A DNA stretch of 64,000 nt from F23-B02 sp963620985 (GTDB lineage Bacteria; Bacillota; Clostridia; Oscillospirales; Oscillospiraceae), in the NCBI GenBank assembly GCA_963620985.1, contig CAVFCI010000001.1, positions 1-64,000 on the forward strand. The letters run 5' to 3'. Positions 40,796-49,864 of this stretch are shown here, piece by piece (within the stretch, counting starts at the first letter, position 1; each line of letters begins with the position of its first letter). The notes beneath the pieces are model-generated. The model made no database searches, was not told the origin of the DNA, and saw only the letters and a program-made list of their open reading frames with translations. The translations under genes and the position numbers were made by a program.

Positions 40796-43246
40796 ATGAA
40801 AAAAAGATCACTGAGCCTGCTTCTGGCTCTCTTAATGGTGCTCAGCCTCATCGTGCCCGGCACGGCGGCATTTGCCGACGATGCCTCGCAGTGGCCGAGC
40901 TTCCGCGGCAGCGATACGAACATGGCGATAAGCGCAGCCGAAACTCCGGCCGACGCGCAGCACACAACGCTCAAGTGGGCAAACACACTTTCCAGCGATT
41001 GGAGCAAAGCACCCTCCGCGCCGATAATCGCCGGCGATAAGCTCGTCACCCTGTGCGGCGATGAGCTCACGCTGCTCTCGCTTGACGACGGCAGCGTTGT
41101 AAAAACGGCAAAAATGCACAGCAGCACAAGCTTCGGCCTTGCAGCTGCGACCTATGCCGGCGGCCTTATCATAGCTCCGCTGGACAAGGGCGGCATCGAG
41201 GCCTTTGATGCCGAAACGCTTGAAAGCAAATGGGTCTATACCGATGAGCTCGGCGGACAGGCATCCTCTCCCGTTCTGTATTCCGACGGAAAGCTCTATG
41301 TCGGCTTCTGGAACAATGAGACCGAGGATGCAAGCTTCGTCTGCGTCGATGCCGAGACCGGTAGCCTCGACTGGAGCTATACCGTAAAGGGCGGCTTCTA
41401 CTGCGCAGGCGCTGTCGCGGTCGGAGATTTTGTGCTTGTCGGCAGCGACGACGGCGCTAAGGGCTCCGAGGGCGACGGTATGCTGCGCGCATTCAAAAAG
41501 AGCTACGCGGCAAGCGAGGAGGTTAAGCCCGTATCGAGCGCCGCGCTCACCGGCTGCGGCGATGTGCGGTGCAGCCTAGCATACTCCGACGGCAGGGTCT
41601 ACTTCACCACCAAGGGCGGCTATCTCGGCTCGGCAGCCGTTGACGGTGCATCAGGCGCGATAGACGATGTCAAGACCGTTTCCTTCGGCGCGCAGAGCAC
41701 CTCAACGCCCGTTGTCTACGGCGGCTACGTTTACTTCGGCGCGGGCAAGGGCTTTAACGACCCGGGCATGTTCGTCATTGCGGATAAGGACAGCCTTGAG
41801 GTCAAGAACACAGTCGAGCTGAAGGGCTACGCGCAGTGCTCGATGCTCCTGTCAACCGCCTACCTCGAGTCCGAGGGCTATCTGTATTTCTACAGCACCT
41901 ACAATACAACGCCCGGCGGTGTTTCGCTCATAAAGGTCAAGGCCGACGACGTGAGCAAAACGGAGCTTGTCGATATCTTCGACGCGGCAGGCTATGAAAA
42001 CTACTGCATTTGCAGCATCATCTGCGATGCAGACGGCGATCTCTATTACAAAAACGACAGCGGCACGATCTTCTGCCTGAGCAATGAGTACAGCGAGGAG
42101 ATCCTCGTGAGCATTGCAAACAAGGGCGGCGTCGAGCTCAGCTACGCCTCCGTCACCGCCTCCGACCGCAACGACGACGGTATCATCGACATTGACGAGG
42201 TGCTGTACGCCGCGCACGATAAATATTACGACGGCGGCGCAGCAGCAGGCTATGCCAGCGCAAGCAGCGAATACGGCGCGTATATCGCAAAGCTCTGGGG
42301 CGACGAAAGCGGCAGCTTCGGCTATTTTGTCGATAACAAAATGGCCATGAGCCTTGGCGACAAGGTCGTGGCAGGCCAGCATGTCTATGCCTATGTAAAC
42401 GCAAACGCATATCCCAATAACGATTCATACGCCTATTTTGAAAGCTCATCGGCAGACACCGCGGCTTATGCGGCAGTGACCATTAAGCTCACAGCGCAGA
42501 ACGGTTATGATGAAAACTGGAGCCCGAAGTTCGAGGCTTATGACAAGGCTCAGCTCAAGGCTTACAGTGCAGACCTCAAGACCGAGGCGGAGGGCTTCAC
42601 GGCAGCGTCGCTCGGAAACGGCGAGTATAAGCTCAGCTTCAAGAGCGCCGGTGAGTACCTCGTCGTCGCAGCGGCAGAAAATAACGCGATCATCCCCGCG
42701 GTGTGCAGGGTAAGCGTTAAGGAAACCGCTGGCTTTTCCGATGTAAGCAGCGACAGCTATTACTACGATGCCGCAATGTGGGGCAGCGCGAACGCCGTGG
42801 TCAACGGCTACGGAAACGGCGAGTTCCGCCCCGACGGTCAGTGCACCCGTGCCCAGATCGTGAGCTTCCTCTACCGTCTGGCAGGCAGCCCCGAGGTCAG
42901 CGGCGAGTGCAGCTTCAGTGACGTTCCCGACAGCTACTATAAGAATGCCGTTATCTGGGCAGCGGAGAACAAGGTCACAAACGGCACGACCGCCGATACC
43001 TTCTCCCCGAACGCCGTGTGCACCCGCGCACAGGCAATGACCATGCTCTACCGCTATCTCGGCGCACCCGAATATGAGGCCGGCAGCGGCTTTGCCGATG
43101 TCGCCGACGGCGCATTCTATGCCGATGCGGTCATGTGGGCGGCGGCAAGCGGCGTGGCCAAGGGCTATAATGACGGCGCCTTCCGTCCCAACGCTGTGTG
43201 TACCCGCGCACAGATCGTAACGTTTATCTACCGCGCAGCTGCGTGA
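40796..43246 (+). CDS. SLH-anchored beta-propeller surface protein, predicted corrinoid capture
   Basis: An 816-residue secreted protein. Signal peptide (about 1-28); PQQ/BamB-like beta-propeller repeats (about 35-440; WVYTDELGGQASSPVLYSDG in repeat style); a DUF4430-like segment (about 458-520) opening with the calcium-loop-like DRNDDGIIDIDE and containing FGYFVDNKMAMSLGD; a beta-sandwich region; then three SLH domains (about 644-816; AGFSDVSSDSYYYDAAM, DGQCTRAQIVSFLYRL) that fix it to the wall. The start follows TTGGAGG. Cobalamin riboswitch control and the ECF transporter downstream point to capture of B12 or another corrinoid; that is an inference. Confidence 0.9.
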   Translation: MKKRSLSLLLALLMVLSLIVPGTAAFADDASQWPSFRGSDTNMAISAAETPADAQHTTLKWANTLSSDWSKAPSAPIIAGDKLVTLCGDELTLLSLDDGSVVKTAKMHSSTSFGLAAATYAGGLIIAPLDKGGIEAFDAETLESKWVYTDELGGQASSPVLYSDGKLYVGFWNNETEDASFVCVDAETGSLDWSYTVKGGFYCAGAVAVGDFVLVGSDDGAKGSEGDGMLRAFKKSYAASEEVKPVSSAALTGCGDVRCSLAYSDGRVYFTTKGGYLGSAAVDGASGAIDDVKTVSFGAQSTSTPVVYGGYVYFGAGKGFNDPGMFVIADKDSLEVKNTVELKGYAQCSMLLSTAYLESEGYLYFYSTYNTTPGGVSLIKVKADDVSKTELVDIFDAAGYENYCICSIICDADGDLYYKNDSGTIFCLSNEYSEEILVSIANKGGVELSYASVTASDRNDDGIIDIDEVLYAAHDKYYDGGAAAGYASASSEYGAYIAKLWGDESGSFGYFVDNKMAMSLGDKVVAGQHVYAYVNANAYPNNDSYAYFESSSADTAAYAAVTIKLTAQNGYDENWSPKFEAYDKAQLKAYSADLKTEAEGFTAASLGNGEYKLSFKSAGEYLVVAAAENNAIIPAVCRVSVKETAGFSDVSSDSYYYDAAMWGSANAVVNGYGNGEFRPDGQCTRAQIVSFLYRLAGSPEVSGECSFSDVPDSYYKNAVIWAAENKVTNGTTADTFSPNAVCTRAQAMTMLYRYLGAPEYEAGSGFADVADGAFYADAVMWAAASGVAKGYNDGAFRPNAVCTRAQIVTFIYRAAA

Positions 43247-43254
43247 TACATTAA

Positions 43255-44298
43255 ATGAAAAAAAGATCGGCATCACTTTTATTCTGCGTTCTCATTATAT
43301 GCAGCCTGCTTGCAGGCTGCATGAGAAACGTCGAGGCCGTAAGCTTCGCCGGAGACATTGAGCTCGGCGAGGACGGCATTGTAAAAAAAGAGGTTCTCGA
43401 GCAGCTTATAAGTGCAAACGAGATAGCCTCCATATGCGGAAAAAACGGCGGGTACAGCTATAAATGGACGGTGTCCGGCGCTGATATCGGACAGCCGCGC
43501 GAGCTGTGCATGGCCGTCGATATCACGGAAAACGCCGACGGCAGCGTCAGAGCCGCCCTCAAAAGCGGCGAGAGCTTCGGCTTTCTCCCCACGCTGTCGA
43601 TAACGCTCGATAATAAGTGGGACGCGCTTTCGGCAGACGTTTACGATACCGAGGGCAATAAGCTGTCCACGGCCTCCGTTACGGGCAGCGGGAGCACGAC
43701 CCTGAGCTTCAAGCTCACAGACGGCGTTTTCACCTACATCATCCGTGCTGCCGAACAAACGCCCGCGCCGGAGAGCAGCGCCAAGCTCTCCGACGGCAGC
43801 CGCACCGAGCAGGATAAGTACAAAACAGATCCCGTTCCGAGCGGTAAGCCCGAGCCGGTCGAGCCGTCGAGTGCTCCCGTTGACGAGAAAAAGCTGCTGC
43901 ACTGCACGGTGTCGATAGACTGCATGACCATACTCGACAATCTCGGAGAGCTCAAGCCGGAAAAGCTTGATGTCCTGCCGTCGGACGGCGTTATTCTAAA
44001 GGCCGTCAGCGTCGAGCTATATGAGGGCGAGTCGGTGTACGACGTTTTGCAGCGCGTGTGCCGCGACTACGGCATACAGCTTGAGGCGGCCTTCACTCCG
44101 GCGTATAACAGCGCCTATGTCGAGGGCATCGGCAACCTCTACGAAAAGGACTGCGGAACGCTGTCGGGCTGGACATATCTGGTCAACGGCTGGCAGCCCA
44201 ACTACGGCTGCAGCCGCTATGCGCTGCATGACGGCGACAGGGTGGAGTGGCGCTATACCTGCGATCTCGGCGCGGACGTGGGAGGCGGGATGCTCTGA
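43255..44298 (+). CDS. DUF4430-domain lipoprotein, predicted cobalamin binding
   Basis: A 347-residue lipoprotein with lipobox LLAGC (Cys22). An N-terminal beta-rich domain (about 30-160), a Pro/Ser/Glu linker (about 165-215) and a C-terminal DUF4430 domain (about 250-345: ESVYDVLQRVCRDYG, SGWTYLVNGWQPNYG, HDGDRVEWRYT). DUF4430 is related to the beta domain of transcobalamin and intrinsic factor, so corrinoid binding at the outer membrane face is plausible. It starts 8 bp after the surface-protein gene without a visible ribosome-binding site and overlaps ecfT by one base. Confidence 0.88.
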   Translation: MKKRSASLLFCVLIICSLLAGCMRNVEAVSFAGDIELGEDGIVKKEVLEQLISANEIASICGKNGGYSYKWTVSGADIGQPRELCMAVDITENADGSVRAALKSGESFGFLPTLSITLDNKWDALSADVYDTEGNKLSTASVTGSGSTTLSFKLTDGVFTYIIRAAEQTPAPESSAKLSDGSRTEQDKYKTDPVPSGKPEPVEPSSAPVDEKKLLHCTVSIDCMTILDNLGELKPEKLDVLPSDGVILKAVSVELYEGESVYDVLQRVCRDYGIQLEAAFTPAYNSAYVEGIGNLYEKDCGTLSGWTYLVNGWQPNYGCSRYALHDGDRVEWRYTCDLGADVGGGML

Positions 44299-45188
44299 TG
44301 AAGGACGCTTTTTCCGGACTGCATCCGGCGGTGAGCCTTGCGTATTTTGCCGCCGTGCTGACGCTCACGATGCTGTACATGCATCCGCTGCTGCTCATTC
44401 TGAGCCTCATAGCCTCGGCAGGCTATGTCTGCATCTTGAAGGGTGCGCGGCACTTTGCCAAAACGCTCCTGTGCCTTGTGCCCTTTCTCATACTCATGTC
44501 GCTCATAAACGCCCTGTTTAACCACGGCGGCGTTACGCCGCTGTATTATCTGCCAAACGGCAATGCGATAACCGCGGAGGCTCTCACCTTCGGCTTCTTC
44601 GCCTCGGTGATGTTCTGCGCCGTGATACTGTGGTTTGACTGCTTTAACGCCGTCATGACCTCGGATAAGCTGCTGTTTCTGTTCGGCAGGCTCAGCCCCT
44701 CGCTGTCGCTGCTGCTGTCAATGTCGCTGCGCCTTGTGCCCAAGCTCGGGCGCAAAATACGCAGCATCGACGCGGCGCGTGCCCAGATAGGCCGCGGCAG
44801 TGCGCAGGGCAGCTTTTTCAACCGCGTAAAAAACAGCATGGACGTGCTGTCCGTAACGCTCACATGGGCGCTCGAAAGCTCCGTAACGGCGGCAAGCTCA
44901 ATGAAAAGCAGGGGCTGCGGCGCGGCACGGCGGACGAGCTTTTCACTGTATAAATTCGAGCTGCGCGACGGCATAACGCTTGCCGTGTGCGCGCTTTCGG
45001 CGGGCGTGACCGTCGCCTGCGTTCTCGGCGGCGGAATTTACGCACGCTACTATCCCTCGGTCATAATAAGCGGCTTCGGCGGCGCGTCCGCGCCGGGCAC
45101 TGCGGCGTTTGCACTGCTGTGCTTTGCACCCCAGCTTTTTGATGCAAAGGAGGCTCTCGTATGGCGGCGTTTGAGATCCGCGATCTGA
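44298..45188 (+). CDS. ECF transporter transmembrane (T) component
   Basis: A 296-residue EcfT/CbiQ-family subunit that couples the ATPases to the S component. Hydrophobic helices lie at the N- and C-terminal thirds; the coupling helix carries SSMKSRGCGAARRTS, the EcfT arginine motif. The ATG at 44298 overlaps the lipoprotein stop (TGATG) and has a GGAGG site; an in-frame start 51 bases earlier is inside the upstream gene and unlikely. It belongs to the cobalamin operon. Confidence 0.93.
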   Translation: MKDAFSGLHPAVSLAYFAAVLTLTMLYMHPLLLILSLIASAGYVCILKGARHFAKTLLCLVPFLILMSLINALFNHGGVTPLYYLPNGNAITAEALTFGFFASVMFCAVILWFDCFNAVMTSDKLLFLFGRLSPSLSLLLSMSLRLVPKLGRKIRSIDAARAQIGRGSAQGSFFNRVKNSMDVLSVTLTWALESSVTAASSMKSRGCGAARRTSFSLYKFELRDGITLAVCALSAGVTVACVLGGGIYARYYPSVIISGFGGASAPGTAAFALLCFAPQLFDAKEALVWRRLRSAI

Positions 45189-46744
45189 GCTTTACATATC
45201 CAAACGAAAATAAGCCTGCCCTCGAGCATATCACGATGGACATTCCCGAGGGCGGGATAACTCTAATATGCGGTGCGAGCGGCAGCGGAAAGAGCACGCT
45301 CCTGCGCAGGCTGAAAAGCTGCCTTGCAGATCACGGCAGGGCAGAGGGGGAGCTGCTGTTTTTAGGCAGAGCCCTGAACGATGTGCCGGAGGCGGAGCAG
45401 GCGCGGCGCATAGGCTTCGTGTTCCAGCATCCGGACGATCAGATAGTGACCGACAAGGTCTTTCACGAGCTCGCCTTCGGACCGGAAAGCCTCGGCTGGG
45501 ATCAGAGAAAAATGCGCCTTGCCGTCGCCGAGATGGCAAGCTATTTCGGCCTTTCCGAGCTTTTCGACAAGAACGTCGCCGAGCTCTCAGGCGGCCAGAA
45601 GCAGCTCGTGAACCTCGCCTCTGCCGCTGTCCTGCGGCCTGACGTGCTCGTCCTTGACGAGCCGACGAGTCAGCTCGACCCCATTGCCGCGGCGGATTTT
45701 CTGGCGACTGTGCGCAAATTGAACGAGGATCTCGGCCTGACCGTCATACTCACCGAGCACAGGCTCGAGGAGGCACTGCCGATGGCGGATATGCTCGCCG
45801 TTCTGGAAAACGGCAGGCTCATTGCCTGTGATGCGCCGCAAAAAGCAGCGATGCAGATAAGAGACAGCGCGGTATTCTCCTCAATGCCCGCTGCGGTGAA
45901 GATATTTGCCGCCCTCGGCGGCGAGGGCGGCGCGCCGCTCACGGTGGGGCAGGGCAGGGCGTTTATCGCCTCGCGCATGCACGATAAGGTTGACATAATA
46001 CAAAAGCCCGCCCATGGGCGCGGCTCACCGGCGGTCGAGCTGAAAAGCTGCTGGTTCAGGTACGAAAAAAACGCGCCCGACGTTCTGCGCGGCCTTGAGC
46101 TTAAGCTGTACGCGGGCGAGATATGCGCTCTGCTCGGCGGCAACGGCTCGGGCAAGAGCACGAGCGTCGGCATCCTCTCCGGCAGGCTGAAGCCGTATCG
46201 CGGCAAGGTGAAGGGCAGCGGCGTTCGCATTGCGGCGCTGCCGCAGGATCCGCGTGAGCTGTTCGTAAAGGACAGGGTGTCAGACGAGCTGCGCGAGATG
46301 GGAGCCGGCGAAGCGGAGCTTGCGCAGCTCGTGCAGTTCCTTGAGCTTGAAGCGCTTCTTGAGCGCCACCCCTTTGACATATCGGGCGGCGAGCAGCAGC
46401 GTCTCGCACTCGGAAAGCTGCTGCTGATACATCCCGATGTGCTGCTGCTCGACGAGCCGACAAAGGGCATGGACGGGCAGCTCAAGCAGCGCTTCGGCGA
46501 GCTTCTGACGAAGCTGCGCGATGAGGGCAAGGCCGTGCTTCTGGTAAGCCACGATATTGAATTCTGCGCACGCTATGCCGGCCGCTGCGCCCTGCTTTTC
46601 AGGGGCGAGATCGTGACGGAGAGCGCGCCGCGCGAATTTTTTTCCGGCAATTTCTTTTATACGACAGCCGCCGCGAAGCTCAGCCGCGGCCTCATAAACG
46701 GAACGGTTCTCTGCGAGGAGGTGATCGAGTGCTTGAAGAAGTGA
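45161..46744 (+). CDS. ECF transporter fused dual ATPase (A-A')
   Basis: A 527-residue protein with two ABC ATPase domains in one chain. First: Walker A GASGSGKSTLL (about 39-49), signature LSGGQKQLV, Walker B VLVLDEPTSQLD. Second (from about 290): Walker A GGNGSGKSTS, signature ISGGEQQRL, Walker B VLLLDEPTKGMD. It replaces the separate EcfA1 and EcfA2 of housekeeping ECF modules. It overlaps ecfT by 28 bp and the S gene by 16 bp, with an AAGGAGG site, so all three are tightly coupled. Confidence 0.95.
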   Translation: MAAFEIRDLSFTYPNENKPALEHITMDIPEGGITLICGASGSGKSTLLRRLKSCLADHGRAEGELLFLGRALNDVPEAEQARRIGFVFQHPDDQIVTDKVFHELAFGPESLGWDQRKMRLAVAEMASYFGLSELFDKNVAELSGGQKQLVNLASAAVLRPDVLVLDEPTSQLDPIAAADFLATVRKLNEDLGLTVILTEHRLEEALPMADMLAVLENGRLIACDAPQKAAMQIRDSAVFSSMPAAVKIFAALGGEGGAPLTVGQGRAFIASRMHDKVDIIQKPAHGRGSPAVELKSCWFRYEKNAPDVLRGLELKLYAGEICALLGGNGSGKSTSVGILSGRLKPYRGKVKGSGVRIAALPQDPRELFVKDRVSDELREMGAGEAELAQLVQFLELEALLERHPFDISGGEQQRLALGKLLLIHPDVLLLDEPTKGMDGQLKQRFGELLTKLRDEGKAVLLVSHDIEFCARYAGRCALLFRGEIVTESAPREFFSGNFFYTTAAAKLSRGLINGTVLCEEVIECLKK

Positions 46745-47430
46745 AGCATAAGCGCATTGCGATCGCCGTTGCGGTGCTCGTGCTGTCTGCGGCAATAATA
46801 GCCGTCGAAACATATCTGTGGAACAACCGCAAGTATTACCTGACCTCGCTTATCATCATACTGCTTGCCATGCTGCCGTTTTTCGCCCGCTTCGAGGGGC
46901 GCAGGCCGCAGGTGCGTGAGCTCGTGCTGCTCGCGGTGATGACGGCCTTCGCCGTCGCGGGGCGTGCGGCGTTTTACTGGGCACCGCAGCTCAAGCCCGT
47001 GTGCGCGATAGTGATCTTAACGGCTGCGGCCTTTAACGCCGAGGCGGGATTTATAACCGGTGCTGCGTCCGGCCTCATATCCAATATGTTCTTCGGACAG
47101 GGACCGTGGACACCATGGCAGATGCTCGGCTTCGGACTCGTCGGCTTTTTTGCCGGAGTGCTGTTTTCCGGCAGGGAGGTGAAAACGGCGCCGCTCCTGC
47201 TCTACGGCTTTTTCTCGGTGCTCATCATTTACGGTATCCTGCTGGACACGGGCTCGCTTCTCATGTATTCGCAGGACGTGAGCATAGCCGCGCTTACGGC
47301 AATGTACGCATCGGGCTTTTCCTTTAACCTTGTCCACGCAGCCGGCACGGTGCTGTTCCTGCTCCTGCTGAAGGGACCTGTGCTGTCAAAGCTGCGGCGC
47401 ATAAAAATAAAATACGGGATGATGATTTGA
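46729..47430 (+). CDS. ECF transporter substrate-binding (S) component, predicted cobalamin
   Basis: A 233-residue membrane protein with about six hydrophobic helices. It has REVLLAVMTAFAVAGR-type sequence (here RELVLLAVMTAFAVAGR), then AEAGFITGAASGLISNMFFGQGPWTPWQM, which I recognise only as an ECF S-component pattern and quote in part. Specificity for B12 or a precursor (CbrT-like) is inferred from the riboswitch and the DUF4430 partners. The start is GTG with a GAGGAGG site inside the ATPase gene. It ends the operon. Confidence 0.88.
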   Translation: MLEEVKHKRIAIAVAVLVLSAAIIAVETYLWNNRKYYLTSLIIILLAMLPFFARFEGRRPQVRELVLLAVMTAFAVAGRAAFYWAPQLKPVCAIVILTAAAFNAEAGFITGAASGLISNMFFGQGPWTPWQMLGFGLVGFFAGVLFSGREVKTAPLLLYGFFSVLIIYGILLDTGSLLMYSQDVSIAALTAMYASGFSFNLVHAAGTVLFLLLLKGPVLSKLRRIKIKYGMMI

Positions 47431-47470
47431 ATGTGCAGATACGCTTACAAAAAGTGCCTGCACATTTTTT
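47431..47470 (+). terminator. Terminator of the cobalamin operon
   Basis: A stem AATGTGCAG (47430-47438) with CTGCACATT (47458-47466) and T6 directly follow the S-component stop. Confidence 0.85.
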
Positions 47471-47668
47471 AAATCAAAATTGCTCATAATGCCTAAAAAA
47501 TGCATTTTCGCACTTAACGGTGCAAAAACGCGGCAATAACACAAGAATTGCATTTTTCGAGGTTAAAAATACGGTGCAAAATATTTCGCTTGACTAAATA
47601 CACAAAAAATATGCGCAATTTTTGTTGATTATGGCAAGCGATTATCTTGAAATTAACGAGTATAAATG
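47471..47668. other. AT-rich non-coding gap with a twofold repeated motif
   Basis: No gene. Two copies of a motif, TGCATTTT(T)CG followed by CGGTGCAAAA, occur at 47501-47527 and 47549-47581. They could be operators for the operon at 47745 or chance repeats in AT-rich DNA. Confidence 0.4.
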
Positions 47669-47697
47669 TTGACGTTGAAATTGCATGATGCTACAAT
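47669..47697 (+). promoter_or_regulatory. Promoter of the ATPase-oxoacid oxidoreductase operon
   Basis: TTGACG (47669-47674), 17 bp, then TACAAT (47692-47697), 47 bp before the ATPase start. Confidence 0.82.
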
Positions 47698-47744
47698 ATA
47701 TATGTGTTTGAATGCGTTCATATAATGAACGGAGGTTACTTTCA

Positions 47745-48485
47745 ATGAAGAATGTTAAGGTTCTTATCGGCAACTACGGCAGCGGCAAAAGCGAGCTTGC
47801 GCTCAATTTTGCGATCCAGGCCGCAGCTCGCGGAGACAGGACAGAGCTTATAGACCTTGATATGGTCAATACATATTTCAGACTTACCGAGCGCGGCAAG
47901 ATGGTCGAGCAGAAGGAGATCAGGCTCGTATCTCCCAACTATGCCTGCTCGGGCATTGAAACGCTCTCCCTTCCGGCGGAGGTCGCCTCGGCCTTTGTCC
48001 TTGACTGGGACACGGTCGTGTTCGATGTCGGCGGCGACGATGTCGGCGCAACGGCGCTGGGGCGCTATCATCAGGACTTCGTTGAGCTTGAGCCCGGCGC
48101 TCTGGAGGTGCTCAATGTCGTCAATATCCGCAGACCGCTGTCCGGCACGGTGGAGAAGCTCATAAGGCTTCAGGAGGGAATGCAGGCGCATTCGAGGCTC
48201 CAGATAACCGGCATGATAAACAACACGAACCTTGCGACGGAAACCTCCGTCGAGGAGCTGCGCGACGGCTATGAGATGCTCAGGGAGGTCTCTGACAGGA
48301 CGGGCATCCCCGTTGCGTATACGACAGGAAAGAAGGATCTGCTCGAGCAGTTCCTCGCCGAGGGACACGATCCGAAATATATCGGCAAGCCCATTCCCAT
48401 AGATGTGTACATGCACCGTGACTGGGATTCGTACATCAAATACGGACTGCACACGGTAGACCCGCAGAAAAACTTCAAGCATTGA
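47745..48485 (+). CDS. P-loop ATPase/GTPase of unknown role
   Basis: A 246-residue soluble protein with a Walker A of the type GNYGSGKSE (about 8-16), a Walker B-like VVFDVGGDDVGA, and TGMINNTNLATE and PVAYTTGKKDL, which fit a SIMIBI-class nucleotide-binding fold. It may be a maturation or cluster-loading factor for the oxidoreductase that follows; this rests only on gene order. The ATG at 47745 has a CGGAGGT site; the frame opens 11 codons earlier without one. The oxidoreductase ferredoxin subunit follows after 70 bp with no clear terminator between. Confidence 0.8.
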   Translation: MKNVKVLIGNYGSGKSELALNFAIQAAARGDRTELIDLDMVNTYFRLTERGKMVEQKEIRLVSPNYACSGIETLSLPAEVASAFVLDWDTVVFDVGGDDVGATALGRYHQDFVELEPGALEVLNVVNIRRPLSGTVEKLIRLQEGMQAHSRLQITGMINNTNLATETSVEELRDGYEMLREVSDRTGIPVAYTTGKKDLLEQFLAEGHDPKYIGKPIPIDVYMHRDWDSYIKYGLHTVDPQKNFKH

Positions 48486-48555
48486 TTGCGCGACCCCGCT
48501 TTATGCGGATTAAATAAATCAGCAAATAGCAAAAATAAAGAAAAGAGGTAGCAAC

Positions 48556-48765
48556 ATGGTAAAGGTAACCATCAATGAGAACCTGTGCAAGGGCTGCGGT
48601 CTCTGTGCAAGAGCGTGCCCCAAGGGTTGCATTGAACTTTCCAAGGCAAAAATCAACGCAAAAGGCTATCACCCGGCAGAGGTTGTAAAACCTGAAGAGT
48701 GCATCGGCTGCGCATCCTGCGCACGCACATGCCCCGACGTGGTAATCCACATCGAGAAGGATTAA
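48556..48765 (+). CDS. 2-oxoacid:ferredoxin oxidoreductase, ferredoxin-like (delta) subunit
   Basis: A 69-residue protein with two 4Fe-4S sites, CKGCGLCARACP and CIGCASCARTCP, that passes electrons from the TPP site to ferredoxin. The short length is normal for a free-standing VorC/KorD-type subunit. The start has a AAAGAGG site. It is followed by the alpha subunit 13 bp on. Codon choice in this and the next three genes is strongly biased (GCA, CGT/CGC, ATC), suggesting high expression. Confidence 0.95.
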   Translation: MVKVTINENLCKGCGLCARACPKGCIELSKAKINAKGYHPAEVVKPEECIGCASCARTCPDVVIHIEKD

Positions 48766-48778
48766 GGAGGAAATTATA

Positions 48779-49864
48779 ATGGCAAAAACTCTTATGAAGG
48801 GTAGCGAAGCTATTGCAGAGGCAGCCATCAGAGCCGGCGCTCGTTATTTCTTCGGCTATCCCATCACCCCGCAGACCGAGATTCCTGAATACATGTCTGC
48901 ACGTATGTTTGATCCCGACGTAAACGGCTGCTTCCTGCAGGCTGAGTCCGAGGTCGCAGCTATCAACATGATCTACGGTGCAGCCGGTACCGGCGCACGC
49001 GCCATCACTTCCTCCTCCAGCCCCGGCATCTCCCTGAAGCAGGAGGGTATCTCCTACTGCGCAGGCGCAATGCTTCCCTGCGTTATCCTGAACGTAATGC
49101 GCGGCGGCCCCGGCCTCGGCAACATTCAGGCCTCTCAGGGCGACTACTTCCAGGCTGTCAAGGGCGGCGGCAACGGTGACTACCACCTGCTGACCTACGC
49201 ACCCTCCTCCGTTCAGGAAGCAGTTGACATCATGATGTTCGCATACGACAAGGCAGAGCAGTACCGCATCCCCGTGCTGTTCATCGCAGACGGCATCATC
49301 GCTCAGATGATGGAGCCTGTTGAGATGCCCGATATGGTCGATTACAAGATCGATCCCGAGAAGAAGCCCTGGGCATGCACCGGCTGGAAGCCCGGCGACG
49401 ATCCTGCAAAGCGCGGCGTCATCAACTCCATTTACATCGACACCGAGTCTCTGTCCGTACATAACGCAGAGCTTCAGGCAATGTACGCTGAGGTCACCAA
49501 GAACGAGAAGATGTGGGAAAACTACAATCTCGAAGGCGCAGAGTACATCATCACCGCATTCGGCACTGTCGCACGTATTGCAAAGTCTGCTATTGATCAG
49601 CTCAAGGCAGAGGGTATCAACGTCGGTCTGGTACGTCCAATCACCGTATGGCCGTTCCCGTACGAGGCCATTGCGGAAGCAGTCAATGCTGAAGGCGTAA
49701 AGGCAGTTCTCGACGTAGAGCTGAACGAAGGCCAGATGCTCGAGGACGTTAAGCTTGCTGTCAACGGCGCAAAGCCCATTGATTTCTTCGGTCACTGCGG
49801 CTCCCAGATGCCCACCACCGACGAGATCGTTGCAAAGATCAAGAGCATGAAGGAGGGTAAATAA
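48779..49864 (+). CDS. 2-oxoacid:ferredoxin oxidoreductase alpha subunit (VorB/KorA-like)
   Basis: A 361-residue alpha subunit, combining the pyrimidine-binding domain (KGSEAIAEAAIRAGARYFFG, with GYPITPQTEIPE) and the transketolase-C domain (GLVRPITVWPFPYEAI). With the beta, gamma and delta chains it oxidises a 2-oxoacid to its acyl-CoA and reduces ferredoxin. The architecture fits branched-chain 2-oxoisovalerate (Vor) or 2-oxoglutarate (Kor) enzymes; I cannot decide between them from sequence. The start follows AAGGAGG. Confidence 0.95.
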   Translation: MAKTLMKGSEAIAEAAIRAGARYFFGYPITPQTEIPEYMSARMFDPDVNGCFLQAESEVAAINMIYGAAGTGARAITSSSSPGISLKQEGISYCAGAMLPCVILNVMRGGPGLGNIQASQGDYFQAVKGGGNGDYHLLTYAPSSVQEAVDIMMFAYDKAEQYRIPVLFIADGIIAQMMEPVEMPDMVDYKIDPEKKPWACTGWKPGDDPAKRGVINSIYIDTESLSVHNAELQAMYAEVTKNEKMWENYNLEGAEYIITAFGTVARIAKSAIDQLKAEGINVGLVRPITVWPFPYEAIAEAVNAEGVKAVLDVELNEGQMLEDVKLAVNGAKPIDFFGHCGSQMPTTDEIVAKIKSMKEGK

